Positions 1 to 6,607 of a stretch of 12,129 nucleotides of DNA are shown here, one piece after another. The stretch comes from Palsa-506 sp050013415 (GTDB lineage: Bacteria > Actinomycetota > Actinomycetes > Streptosporangiales > Streptosporangiaceae), in assembly GCA_050013415.1 (NCBI GenBank), contig JBEKFH010000116.1, positions 1-12,129 of the forward strand, in the 5' to 3' direction. The position numbers and the translations under genes were made by a program. Under the pieces are notes generated by a model, which did no database searches, had not been told where the DNA came from, and worked only from the letters and a program-made list of their open reading frames with translations. The number at the start of each line of letters is the position of its first letter. Position 1 is the first letter of the stretch.

Positions 1-690
1 AAGGCCAACAAGGCGCTCGACGCCGCCGAGAAGCCCGACGAGATGCTGGATCTCTCCTACGAGCAGATGCTCGACCAGATCACCCAGGTCCGCCGGGGGC
101 TCGTGGACATCGCCGCGTCTCGCAAGCAGATCGAGCTGCAGGAGCAGCAGTTCCAGCACACGGTCGCGCACCTGCAGGACCAGGCCAAGGCGGCGCTTGC
201 CCAGGGCAACGAGGACCTGGCGAAAGAGGCGCTCTCCCGAAAGGCCGCCGCCCAGGCCCAGATCGACGCCATGGAGCCCCAGCACCAGCAGCTCACCGAG
301 CAGGAGGAGAAGCTCGAGCACACCCTCGCCGCCCTGCAGAAGAGGGTGAACGATTTCCGGACCCAGAAGGAGGTGCTGAAGGCCCAGTACACCGCCGCGC
401 AGGCCATGACCTCCGTGGACGAGAGCGCCGCGGGGATCTCCAAGACCTTCGGCGACTCGGGTGCGGAGCTGCAGCGGGCCCAGGACAAGATCGCCAACAT
501 GCAGGCCAGGGCCGGCGCGGTGGACGAGCTGCTGCAGTCCGGGGTGCTCGAGGACGTCGGCGGGGACACCGACGACATCCAGAAGGAACTCGACGAGGCC
601 GGGTCGGCCGCCGAGGTGGACAAGGAGCTCGCCGCGCTCAAGGCCGAGATCGGCCCGGGCTCGGCTCCGCCGCAGCTCACGGCCGGCTGA
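1..690 (+). CDS. pspA: PspA/IM30 family protein, 5' end cut by the window
   Basis: The reading frame is open from base 1 and ends at TGA 688-690, giving 229 visible residues. The opening residues (KANKALDAAEKPDEMLDLSYEQ) match the conserved region just after the short N-terminal amphipathic helix of actinobacterial PspA, so probably only about 12-15 residues are missing. The ATG at 43 is internal and not the start. The rest is almost entirely charged, Gln/Glu/Lys/Ala-rich coiled coil (about residues 25-165) with a Glu/Asp-rich C-terminal tail, as in the family. PspA proteins bind the cytoplasmic face of stressed membranes and form ESCRT-III-like assemblies; that is family knowledge. The 3' end overlaps the convergent lipoprotein gene by 14 nt. 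No partner psp gene is visible, and promoter and start lie outside the window. Confidence 0.9.
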   Translation, partial: KANKALDAAEKPDEMLDLSYEQMLDQITQVRRGLVDIAASRKQIELQEQQFQHTVAHLQDQAKAALAQGNEDLAKEALSRKAAAQAQIDAMEPQHQQLTEQEEKLEHTLAALQKRVNDFRTQKEVLKAQYTAAQAMTSVDESAAGISKTFGDSGAELQRAQDKIANMQARAGAVDELLQSGVLEDVGGDTDDIQKELDEAGSAAEVDKELAALKAEIGPGSAPPQLTAG

Positions 691-1219
691 GCCGGCTGAC
701 GGCTTCCTGCCCGAGCAGTCTGAGCTCGCTCCGGGACGCGACCTCGGCGATCCCGTGACGAAGCCTGCTGAAGCTCACCGTCAGCAGCACGTGGCCCTTG
801 AGCACGTCGATCTCTGCTCGCTGCCGGAGCGTGACGGCCATATCTCCGATCCCGCGGATCCGGCGGTAACCGTCGGCGGTTCGGTAGTGACGGGCGAACC
901 TTGCTGCGTTATAAGGGGAGAACAGGAACACGTTGAGCCCCTCACCGGTCACCGTCGTCGACCGGAAGACGCAGCTGTCAGCGGTTCCGCCCGCCAGCGG
1001 GCCCGTCGAGCCCAGCGGCCGCCGCACGGGCGAGCCCAGCGTGGACTCGACCTGCGCGGTCGTCAGCAGGCCACACGAGCGCACCTGTCCGGGAGACCGC
1101 GGCGGGACTGTGCCCGCCGCGGTCGCCGGCGCGCCGCCCGAGGAGCCGCCGCAGGCGGATAACAACAGGCAGGCACCTATCAAGGCTGCCGTGAGCCTGG
1201 CAGCTGGCTGGCCATTCAT
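677..1219 (-). CDS. Small secreted lipoprotein, DUF3558-like
   Basis: 180 residues, ATG at 1219, TGA at 679-677. The N-terminus is a type II signal peptide: a short basic start, a hydrophobic stretch (about residues 9-20) and lipobox LLSAC with Cys23 as the lipidated residue, followed by a Gly/Ser/Ala/Pro linker. The mature part opens with CGLLTTAQVESTLG and later has DSCVFRS, the spaced Cys pattern seen in actinobacterial DUF3558-type lipoproteins; that family call is from memory and moderate. The protein should sit on the outer face of the membrane; function unknown. No Shine-Dalgarno precedes the ATG, but a TAGCAT box lies six bases upstream, so the mRNA may be leaderless. The 3' end overlaps pspA by 14 nt, tail to tail. 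Confidence 0.8.
   Translation of the reverse strand: MNGQPAARLTAALIGACLLLSACGGSSGGAPATAAGTVPPRSPGQVRSCGLLTTAQVESTLGSPVRRPLGSTGPLAGGTADSCVFRSTTVTGEGLNVFLFSPYNAARFARHYRTADGYRRIRGIGDMAVTLRQRAEIDVLKGHVLLTVSFSRLRHGIAEVASRSELRLLGQEAVSRLSRP
682..696. terminator. GC hairpin at the pspA stop codon (possible shared terminator)
   Basis: GCCGGC-TGA-GCCGGC forms a six-bp stem with a three-base loop that is the pspA stop codon itself. It lies where pspA and the convergent lipoprotein gene overlap, so it could act on both transcripts. There is no T-tract and GCCGGC is common in this DNA, so the call is weak. Confidence 0.25.
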
Positions 1220-1225
1220 CCCGGC

Positions 1226-1231
1226 ATGCTA
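1226..1231 (-). promoter_or_regulatory. Candidate -10 box for a leaderless lipoprotein mRNA
   Basis: On the minus strand TAGCAT (TANNNT) is followed by six bases and then the ATG at 1219, the spacing expected if transcription starts on the A of the start codon. No clear -35 and no Shine-Dalgarno were found. Inference from spacing only. Confidence 0.35.
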
Positions 1232-1333
1232 GCGAGACGATGATGACGCTGCCTGGCCATCGGCCGAGGCTAGCCCGGATGACCCATGACATCTGGAAGG
1301 CGATATCCCGGATGTCCCCCATGTCCGCCGCAT

Positions 1334-1356
1334 CCTGCCGCCTCGGCGACGGCAGG
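1334..1356. repeat. Inverted repeat upstream of the glycosyltransferase promoter
   Basis: CCTGCCG (1334-1340) and CGGCAGG (1350-1356) are perfect 7-bp arms around a 9-base loop. It lies in the divergent gap between the lipoprotein and the glycosyltransferase, about 40 bases upstream of the candidate -35. It could be an operator or an RNA hairpin; nothing decides which. GC-rich DNA produces such arms by chance. Confidence 0.25.
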
Positions 1357-1394
1357 CACCCTCGGGAACGCGCAGAGTAAACTCGTAAAAGCGG

Positions 1395-1421
1395 TTGACT
1401 GTCATATCGGTTGTCTATAAC
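1395..1421 (+). promoter_or_regulatory. Candidate sigma-70-type promoter, TTGACT / TATAAC
   Basis: TTGACT (1395-1400) and TATAAC (1416-1421) are close to the -35 and -10 consensus. They lie in an unusually AT-rich patch directly before the glycosyltransferase. The 15-bp spacer is shorter than the usual 17. A start site would fall near 1428-1431, on or just before a GTG at 1431, so the transcript may be leaderless. This argues that the TTG at 1395 is promoter sequence and not a start codon. Confidence 0.45.
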
Positions 1422-1430
1422 TTGTGGCTC

Positions 1431-3284
1431 GTGGCAGCGGCTCCCGTGAGCGAGCAGGGCGCGACCCACGCGCGCACGCGGATCACGGCGCGGGGTGACC
1501 TGGCCCGGCTGCGGCTTCCCGCCCTGCTGCTCGTCGCCGGGCTGGCCGGGCTGTCCTATGCCTGGGCGCTCGACCGGGACCCGCTGGAGCCCTATTACGC
1601 GGCCGCGGTTCGCAGCATGTCGATGAGCTGGCACAACTTCATCTTCGGGGCATTCGATCCGGCGGGAACCATCACCCTCGACAAGCTGCCGGGCGCCTTC
1701 TGGATTCAGGCGCTGGCCGTCCGGGCTTTCGGCGTCCATACCTGGGTGATCGTCGCGCCGCAGGCCGTCGAGGGCGTCCTCACCGTGCTGGTGCTGGAGC
1801 GGGCAGTGCGGCGGCTGGCCGGGCCTGCGGCCGGGCTGGTCGCCGCGGTCATCGTGGCGATCAGCCCGGCCACGGTCGCGCTCAACCGGGGGAACATCTC
1901 CGACACGCTGATGATCCTGCTGCTCGTGCTGGCGGCCGACGCAGTGTCGGCCGCCATCGCCAGCGGCAGCCAGGGCAGGCTCGTGCTGGCTGCCGCCTGG
2001 GTCGGGCTCGCCTTCCAGGCCAAGATGATCGAGGCCTGGCTGGTGCTCCCTGCGTTCGGCCTGGCGTACCTCGTCAGCGCCCCGGGGCCGGCTCGCCGGC
2101 GCGTCCGCCAGCTTGCCGTGGCCGGCGCGGTGGCCGCCCTGGTGTCGGTGTCGTGGATGACCGCTGTCTCGCTGGTGCCTGCCGGGAGCAGGCCGTATGT
2201 GGACGGCAGCCACGACAACTCGGTCTACGAGCAGGTGTTCGTCTACAACGGCCTCGGCCGCTTCGGCGATCAGACGCCGCTGCAGCTGCTGGCCGGCCAG
2301 TCGCTCGGCGTCGGTTCCGCGCTCGGCACTCCGGCAGTCGCTCCCGGCCGGCTGCTGAGCGGTGACCTTGGCCGCGACACCGGCTGGCTGCTGCCAGCCG
2401 GTCTTGTCATCGCCGGGTGGGGCATCGCGAGCCGCCGGCGGCGGGCACGCGGCGATCCGCTCAGGTCGTGCTTCGTCCTGTGGGGCGGCTGGCTCGTCAC
2501 GCTCGCCGTGACGTTCTCGCTGACCACGACGATCAACGCCTATTACACGGCCGCGCTCACCCCGGCGGTGGCCGCCCTGCTGGGTGCCGGAGTCGCCGCC
2601 GCGTGGTCAGGAAGCCGGTCCGCGGCCGCCCGCAGGATCGGCCTGGCAGCGATGATTGCCGGGACGGTCGGCTACGCCGCCTGGCTGGTAGCCTCCGCCC
2701 CGGCAGGCGTGCCCGGCTGGCTGCTGCCGGCCGTCATCGCCGTCGGCCTGGCGGCGATCGCGACGGCGCTCGGCTCGGTGGCGGTCAGGAGCGACACCGT
2801 GCTCGCCGCCGCCCTCGCGGCCGGGCTCATCGCCGGGTCCGCGGCGCCGGCCGTGGCCTCGGCCGATCTCGTGGCGCGGCACGAGGGCGCCTTCGACACG
2901 CCGTTTGAGTCCGCGCGCGAGGGCACTGCCATCGACGCCCTGTTCGTGCGGATACCAGCACAGGTGCGGCTCACGATTCCGGCACTGGAGAGCGCCAGGA
3001 ACGGCGCGCCCTACCTGCTCGCGACCCAGACTGCCGCGCTGGCCTCGGAGTTCATCTACGACAGCGGCCGCGAGGCGCTGCCCATCGGGGGGTTTACCGG
3101 CACCATCGGATCGCCCACCCTGCGGCAGCTGCAGGCCGACATCCGCCAGGGTCGGTTCCACCTGGTGCTGGCCGCGACGAGCACCGACCCGCGGCTGCGC
3201 TGGATCGCCGCGCACTGCCTGCATCTCAGCAACGCCACCGCGACCCTGCACAACTACTACTGCCAGCCATCTGACGCCGGCTGA
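1431..3284 (+). CDS. GT39/ArnT-like membrane glycosyltransferase
   Basis: A polytopic GT-C-fold transferase of about 617 residues. Such enzymes move a sugar from a polyprenyl-phosphate carrier to an acceptor on the outer face of the membrane; acceptor unknown. After a short basic N-terminus and a first membrane helix (about residues 29-45) comes the extracytoplasmic loop typical of the family: LEPYYAAAVRSMS, then GAFDPAG and ITLDKLPGAFWIQ. Its acidic residues E53, D77 and D84 are candidates for catalysis. About ten further hydrophobic helices follow to roughly residue 485, then a soluble C-terminal domain of about 130 residues, as in YkcB-like GT39 proteins. The start is uncertain: GTG 1431 (chosen) or GTG 1446; TTG 1395 would run through a likely promoter. 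No Shine-Dalgarno supports any of them. The stop lies inside the first copy of a 21-bp direct repeat. Confidence 0.88.
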   Translation: MAAAPVSEQGATHARTRITARGDLARLRLPALLLVAGLAGLSYAWALDRDPLEPYYAAAVRSMSMSWHNFIFGAFDPAGTITLDKLPGAFWIQALAVRAFGVHTWVIVAPQAVEGVLTVLVLERAVRRLAGPAAGLVAAVIVAISPATVALNRGNISDTLMILLLVLAADAVSAAIASGSQGRLVLAAAWVGLAFQAKMIEAWLVLPAFGLAYLVSAPGPARRRVRQLAVAGAVAALVSVSWMTAVSLVPAGSRPYVDGSHDNSVYEQVFVYNGLGRFGDQTPLQLLAGQSLGVGSALGTPAVAPGRLLSGDLGRDTGWLLPAGLVIAGWGIASRRRRARGDPLRSCFVLWGGWLVTLAVTFSLTTTINAYYTAALTPAVAALLGAGVAAAWSGSRSAAARRIGLAAMIAGTVGYAAWLVASAPAGVPGWLLPAVIAVGLAAIATALGSVAVRSDTVLAAALAAGLIAGSAAPAVASADLVARHEGAFDTPFESAREGTAIDALFVRIPAQVRLTIPALESARNGAPYLLATQTAALASEFIYDSGREALPIGGFTGTIGSPTLRQLQADIRQGRFHLVLAATSTDPRLRWIAAHCLHLSNATATLHNYYCQPSDAG

Positions 3285-3368
3285 CGAGGGCCGACCTGGG
3301 CTGATCTGACGACTGCTGACCTGACGCCGGCTAGCCTGACCCGGCTGATCTGACGCCGGCTGACGAGG
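3269..3368. repeat. Exact 21-bp direct repeat spanning the glycosyltransferase stop codon
   Basis: The same 21 bases occur at 3269-3289 and 3348-3368, 79 bp apart. They begin ATCTGACGCCGG and end CTGACGAGG. A partial copy (CTGACGCCGGCT) lies between them at 3321-3332. The first copy contains the TGA of the glycosyltransferase. The whole 3285-3415 gap before the DinB-type gene is made of variations on CTGAC/CCGGCT, which looks like local duplication. No gene is seen there. Confidence 0.8.
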
Positions 3369-3415
3369 AGACCTCCTGCCGCCAGCCAGCCGGCGAGAAC
3401 ACCCCGGCGCCGGAA

Positions 3416-3934
3416 CTACCAGCCGACGCTTCCGTCGACTAGCTCGCGGATCAGGTCGGCGTGCCCGTTGTGGCGGGCGTACTCCTCGATCATGTGGACA
3501 TAGATCCAGCGCAGCGAGCACGGCTTCCCGTACCGCAGCCCGGTGTCATCCAGTCCGCGGGTCGCGGCAGTCTCGCGGCTCGCGTCGCATTCGGCCTGCC
3601 ACGCCTCGAGGTCGGCCGCCCAGTCCGCTTCATCGAGCGGGACAAGCTCGCTGTCCTCGATCGCGGGGTCGTACCAGATGGGCGGCGTGGCAGGATCACG
3701 CTGGAGCACGCGGCGGAACCAGTTACGCTCGACCTCGGCCATGTGACGCACCAGGCCGTGCAGCGACAAATTCGAGGTCGGCACCGGCCGGCGTTTCCGG
3801 CCCGCATCGTCGAGGCCCTCGCACTTCATCAGCAGCGTCGTGCGGTGGAACTCCAGCCATGCCTCCAGCATCTGCCGCTCAGCGAGAACGAACGCGGGCT
3901 CCTGCCGCCGGGGATCCTCGAGATCTGCGACCAT
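3416..3934 (-). CDS. DinB-fold (DUF664-type) protein
   Basis: 172 residues from the ATG at 3934, chosen because a perfect AGGAGGT lies six bases upstream (3941-3947). An in-frame ATG pair at 3964/3961 would add ten residues but has no spaced ribosome site. The protein is a four-helix bundle. An early helix carries the pattern SLHGLVRHMAEVERNWF (His59, His64), and a late helix carries YVHMIEEYARHNGHADLIREL (His147, His155, His158). This spacing of His residues is the metal-site signature of the DinB superfamily, and the EYARHNGHADLIRE block is typical of DUF664 members in actinobacteria. Some DinB relatives are thiol (mycothiol) transferases or isomerases; the substrate here is unknown. The gene stands alone, divergent from the DUF6069-like gene. 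Confidence 0.88.
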   Translation of the reverse strand: MVADLEDPRRQEPAFVLAERQMLEAWLEFHRTTLLMKCEGLDDAGRKRRPVPTSNLSLHGLVRHMAEVERNWFRRVLQRDPATPPIWYDPAIEDSELVPLDEADWAADLEAWQAECDASRETAATRGLDDTGLRYGKPCSLRWIYVHMIEEYARHNGHADLIRELVDGSVGW

Positions 3935-3940
3935 CGGCGC

Positions 3941-3947
3941 ACCTCCT
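3941..3947 (-). promoter_or_regulatory. Strong ribosome binding site deciding the DinB-type start
   Basis: AGGAGGT on the minus strand, six bases before the ATG at 3934. It is internal to the longer frame from 3964, which therefore is probably not the real start. Confidence 0.75.
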
Positions 3948-4066
3948 GCGTAGCCGGGCATCATCCTTTCATCCGGCCCGCCTGCTGGTCGCCATCTTTT
4001 CCCCGGCTCCGGGGCATCCGCAGGTCAAGTCCTGGTGCCCGGCTCCTTGCATGCGCGGCGGTCGCC

Positions 4067-4072
4067 TAGCCT
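4067..4072 (+). promoter_or_regulatory. Candidate -10 box for a leaderless mRNA
   Basis: TAGCCT (TANNNT) ends seven bases before the ATG at 4080, ideal for transcription starting on the A of the ATG. No Shine-Dalgarno is present. A weak TTGCAT lies at 4047-4052 with only a 14-bp spacer, so the -35 is doubtful. Confidence 0.35.
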
Positions 4073-4079
4073 GGTGCTC

Positions 4080-4565
4080 ATGCTCAGTCAGGCAGCATCG
4101 CTCGTCCACCTGGACTTCTCGCCACGGCACCGGCACCCTGGCGCCGTCCGGGTCCTGCTGGCAACGGTCGCCGCCATTGCCTGCTCGCTGGCCGCCGACG
4201 CGCTTCTGGTGGTCATCGGCGAGGCCATCTTCCCCGGCACCAAGGGCTACGTGCACTTCCGGTTCTCCGACTACAGCAAGCTGACGGTGATCGGGGTGAT
4301 CATCGCGTGCGTGGCGTGGCCGGTCGTCACGCGGCTGACCTCGCAGCCCCGCTGGCTGTTCCTCCGCCTGGCCGTCCTGGTCACGCTTTTCCTCTGGCTC
4401 CCCGACCTCTACATCCTCTACCGCGGCCAGCCCGCCAAGGCGGTCGCCGTCCTCATGGTCATGCACCTGGCCATCGCCCTGGTGACCTACAACCTGCTCG
4501 TGCGGATCGCCCCCGTCCGCCCGGCCCGCCATAACGCCCACCGTCGGCCCGCGGCACCCGCCTAA
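4080..4565 (+). CDS. Four-helix membrane protein, DUF6069-like
   Basis: 161 residues from ATG 4080; a GTG at 4035 would add 15 residues without hydrophobic or conserved character. Four membrane helices can be seen at about residues 23-46, 68-86, 93-114 and 121-143. A polar loop between the first two carries the conserved-looking KGYVHFRFSDYSKLTVIG, and the tail is short and basic. The layout (short actinobacterial four-helix protein, helix four with MHLAIALV) resembles DUF6069 family members; this is recognition from memory and moderately secure. The function of the family is not known. A TAGCCT box seven bases upstream and the lack of a Shine-Dalgarno suggest a leaderless transcript. It is followed by a vapC remnant on the same strand. 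Confidence 0.75.
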   Translation: MLSQAASLVHLDFSPRHRHPGAVRVLLATVAAIACSLAADALLVVIGEAIFPGTKGYVHFRFSDYSKLTVIGVIIACVAWPVVTRLTSQPRWLFLRLAVLVTLFLWLPDLYILYRGQPAKAVAVLMVMHLAIALVTYNLLVRIAPVRPARHNAHRRPAAPA

Positions 4566-4598
4566 GCAGGGATCTGACGGAAGATAAGGCCGTCGTCC

Positions 4599-4703
4599 CT
4601 GGTCGTCGATACGTCGGCAGCTGTGGCGGTCATCCTCGGCGAGCCGGGGAGCGAAGAACTTGCGGCGCATCTCGAGGATGCCCTCACCCCGCAGATGGCC
4701 AGT
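4599..4703 (+). pseudogene. vapC: Remnant of a vapC-type PIN-domain toxin gene
   Basis: In the frame of codons 4599-4703 the translation contains LVVDTSAAVAVILGEPGSEE followed by LAAHLEDALTPQMAS. This is the N-terminal strand and first helices of a VapC toxin: first catalytic Asp in VVDTSA, then the ILGEPG turn. There is no ATG or GTG at its head (the codon before the strand is CTG). After MAS the similarity stops; the frame runs into the 3' end of the convergent DUF3097 gene and hits TGA at 4752. Later PIN motifs (the E and D of the metal site) are absent, so this cannot be a working nuclease. No vapB gene is recognisable before it; the rest of the 166-bp gap 4566-4731 holds nothing else I can identify. 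Confidence 0.62.
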
Positions 4704-4731
4704 CCTTGCGCCTGTGCTGGCCGTGCCCGCG

Positions 4732-5628
4732 CTACCCGCCGCCTGGCGCGGTGACGAAGTCGATGAGTTCCTCGACCCTGCCGAGAAACTCGGGTTCGAG
4801 GTCAGCGAAGGATCTGACCGAGCGCAGGATCCGCTGCCACGCCCGGGCAGTGTCCGCTGGCCAGCCGATGGCCTGCAGCACGCCCTCCTTCCACGGCGAG
4901 CCCGGGGGGACATCCGGCCAGCCGCTGATTCCCAGCACCGACGGCTTGACCGCCGCCCAGACGTCGACGAAGGGATGCCCGGCGATGAGCACGTACGGCG
5001 ACGCCGCCCGGGCGGCGATCCTGCTCTCCTTCGAGCCATGCACGAGATGATCGACGAGGACGCCGAGCCTGCGCGCGGGGCCGGGGCGGAAGTCAGCCAC
5101 GATCGCGGGCAGGTCATCGATGCCGCCGAGATACTCCACGACGACGCCGGCATCGCGCAGGTCGTCGCCCCAGATCCGCTCCACGAGTTCGGCGTCATGG
5201 CGGCCCTCGACATATATCCGGCTGGCCCGCGCGACCTTGGCCCGGTGCTGCGGCCCGGCGATGGATCCCGAGGCGGTCCGGGTGCCGGGCACGACGGCGG
5301 TGCCAGCCGCGCCCGGCAGGCTGCCCGCGCCCGCGCCCTGGCTGGCCGGGCCTCCGCCCTGGCCCGCCGTCCGGGCCGGCCTGACCAGCGTGACCGGCCT
5401 GCCCTCCAGCAGGAACGCGGCCGTGCCGAGCGGGAAAACCCGGCGCCTGCCCCGGGAGTCCTCCAACGTGACCGCGTCCTTCTCCCAGCCGACCACGGCC
5501 CCGCAGAACTCTCCGGCCGCGTCCTCGACCACCAGCCCGCGGTCTGCAGCCACCTGCGGAACCTGGCCCTGGCCCGGGCGCTTGCGCCCCCCGGCGAGCA
5601 CATCAGGGCCGTATTGCCTGCTCCGCAC
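4732..5628 (-). CDS. DUF3097 family protein with TOPRIM-like segment
   Basis: 298 residues from GTG 5628, chosen because a perfect AGGAGG (5635-5640) lies six bases upstream and the protein then opens with RSRQYGPDVLAG, the usual start of DUF3097 proteins. Residues 30-85 form a small beta-rich domain (GLVVEDAAGEFCGAVVGWEK ... VFPLGTAAFLLEGRPVTLVRP). A Gly/Ala/Ser-rich linker runs from about 86 to 127. Residues 130-225 (ARASRIYVEGRHDAELVERI; YLGGIDDLPAIV; LGVLVDHLVHGSKES; YVLIAGHPFVDVW) look like a TOPRIM fold, with Glu141 in VEGRHD and Asp193 in LVDHLVHGS as candidate metal ligands. This recalls RNase M5/primase-type domains but is inference. The family is widespread in actinobacteria without an assigned function. 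It is transcribed alone, divergent from the next lipoprotein. Confidence 0.9.
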   Translation of the reverse strand: MRSRQYGPDVLAGGRKRPGQGQVPQVAADRGLVVEDAAGEFCGAVVGWEKDAVTLEDSRGRRRVFPLGTAAFLLEGRPVTLVRPARTAGQGGGPASQGAGAGSLPGAAGTAVVPGTRTASGSIAGPQHRAKVARASRIYVEGRHDAELVERIWGDDLRDAGVVVEYLGGIDDLPAIVADFRPGPARRLGVLVDHLVHGSKESRIAARAASPYVLIAGHPFVDVWAAVKPSVLGISGWPDVPPGSPWKEGVLQAIGWPADTARAWQRILRSVRSFADLEPEFLGRVEELIDFVTAPGGG

Positions 5629-5634
5629 CGCCGT

Positions 5635-5640
5635 CCTCCT
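5635..5640 (-). promoter_or_regulatory. Ribosome binding site deciding the DUF3097 start
   Basis: AGGAGG on the minus strand, six bases before GTG 5628. The frame stays open upstream to a GTG at 5706, but those 26 residues are low in family character and the site inside them argues against that start. Confidence 0.75.
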
Positions 5641-5833
5641 CGCCGCCGGGGCACCTGCCTCAGCACATGCTGGCACGCCTGCCGCGAGCCCCTGGCACAC
5701 CGCCACGCGGACCCGCGGGAAATCTGCTGAAAAAGCCGGCCAGGAGGGCCCAGCACGCAGGTCCCGGACGCCGTACTCTCAGCGGTGAGCGGTTGCCAGC
5801 CCCCCGTTTCCGCGCGGTCCCGGAGGCATACCA

Positions 5834-6607
5834 ATGAACCACGACACCGTCCGGCCCGGAATGGTCCCTGGCCGCCGCGCGGCGGCGGCCGTCGCCCTCG
5901 CGCTCGCGGCGAGCGGCTTCGGGCTAGCTGGCTGCGGGGTGGTCAAGGCGGTCAAGACGGTCACTCACGACGTGGAGAGCAACAAGTCCACCATCCAGGC
6001 ATTCACCAGCAACCTGAAGTCCCCCGCCGCGACGACGTTCGAGGTGACGTACAAGACGACCGGCGGCTCGCCGGCCACGATCGTGTACGCGGTCAGGCCG
6101 CCGGACGGGCTCGCGTTCAGGGATACCCCATCGGGTGGCAGCAGTAGCGGCATCAGCCGGGTGGACGTCGTGGCGAACTCCTCCGGTGAATACGCCTGCA
6201 CGCCGCCGTCCTCATCCGGCTCCAGCTCCGGGTCAGGATGGTCGTGCGAGAAGCTCCCGGCCGCCAGTGCCGCCACCCGGAACAAGATCCTCGGCTTCTA
6301 CACCCCTGACCACTGGGTCGCGTTCCTGAGGGACTTTTCGCTCGCCGCTGGCTTCGCCGGTGACAAGGTCACCTCGTCCGCCCTGACGGTGAACGGGTTC
6401 AGCATGAAGTGCGTCGACCTGCGCGCGACGGGGGTTCCCGGCACGAGCAGGATTTGCTCCACCGCCCAGGGCATACTCGGCTATGTCAAGGTCGCCTCGG
6501 ACGCCAACAGCTTTGAGATCACGTCATACTCAGGGTCGCCATCGGCGTCGCTGTTCAGGCTGCCGCCGGGCGCCAAGGTCACCACCTCGCGGACGGGAAC
6601 CTCATAA
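5834..6607 (+). CDS. Secreted lipoprotein of unknown function
   Basis: 257 residues, ATG 5834 preceded by GGAGG at 5822-5826 (seven-base spacing). The N-terminus has an Arg pair, a hydrophobic Ala/Leu-rich stretch (about 16-30) and lipobox LAGC with Cys34 as the modified residue, so the protein should be anchored on the outer face of the membrane. The mature part has a short charged helix (KAVKTVTHDVESNKSTI), a beta-rich region (FEVTYKTT, ATIVYAVRPPDGLAFRD), a Ser/Gly-rich insert (SSSGSSSGSG) and Cys residues near 127, 145, 196 and 210 that could pair in disulfides. The layout resembles large actinobacterial lipoproteins, but I do not recognise the family. A TACTCT at 5774-5779 is a possible -10. 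The TAA overlaps the convergent REC-PIG-L gene by six bases. Confidence 0.82.
   Translation: MNHDTVRPGMVPGRRAAAAVALALAASGFGLAGCGVVKAVKTVTHDVESNKSTIQAFTSNLKSPAATTFEVTYKTTGGSPATIVYAVRPPDGLAFRDTPSGGSSSGISRVDVVANSSGEYACTPPSSSGSSSGSGWSCEKLPAASAATRNKILGFYTPDHWVAFLRDFSLAAGFAGDKVTSSALTVNGFSMKCVDLRATGVPGTSRICSTAQGILGYVKVASDANSFEITSYSGSPSASLFRLPPGAKVTTSRTGTS

Noticed and set aside
57..680. 207-codon Ser/Ala/Cys-rich minus frame opposite pspA
   Set aside because: Mirror of the Glu/Lys-rich coiled coil; no motifs and no ribosome site considered convincing.
978..2213. 411-codon minus-strand frame opposite the glycosyltransferase
   Set aside because: Low-complexity Arg/Gly/His-rich translation antisense to a clear GT39 protein; no family motifs.
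3341..3360. Terminator hairpin after the glycosyltransferase
   Set aside because: Only a five-bp GC stem with a ten-base loop and no T-tract; explained better as part of the direct repeat.
4660..5730. 356-codon plus-strand frame opposite DUF3097
   Set aside because: Antisense to a recognised family protein with a strong ribosome site; the translation has no recognisable domain.
5774..5779. TACTCT as a firm -10 box for the second lipoprotein
   Set aside because: It fits TANNNT but has no -35 and no positional support, so it is mentioned only in the gene entry.
3969..5834. 621-codon open frame on the minus strand
   Set aside because: It spans the DUF6069-like gene, the vapC remnant and DUF3097 in another frame, and its product is Arg/Pro/Ser-rich with no domain. 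It is a product of high GC.
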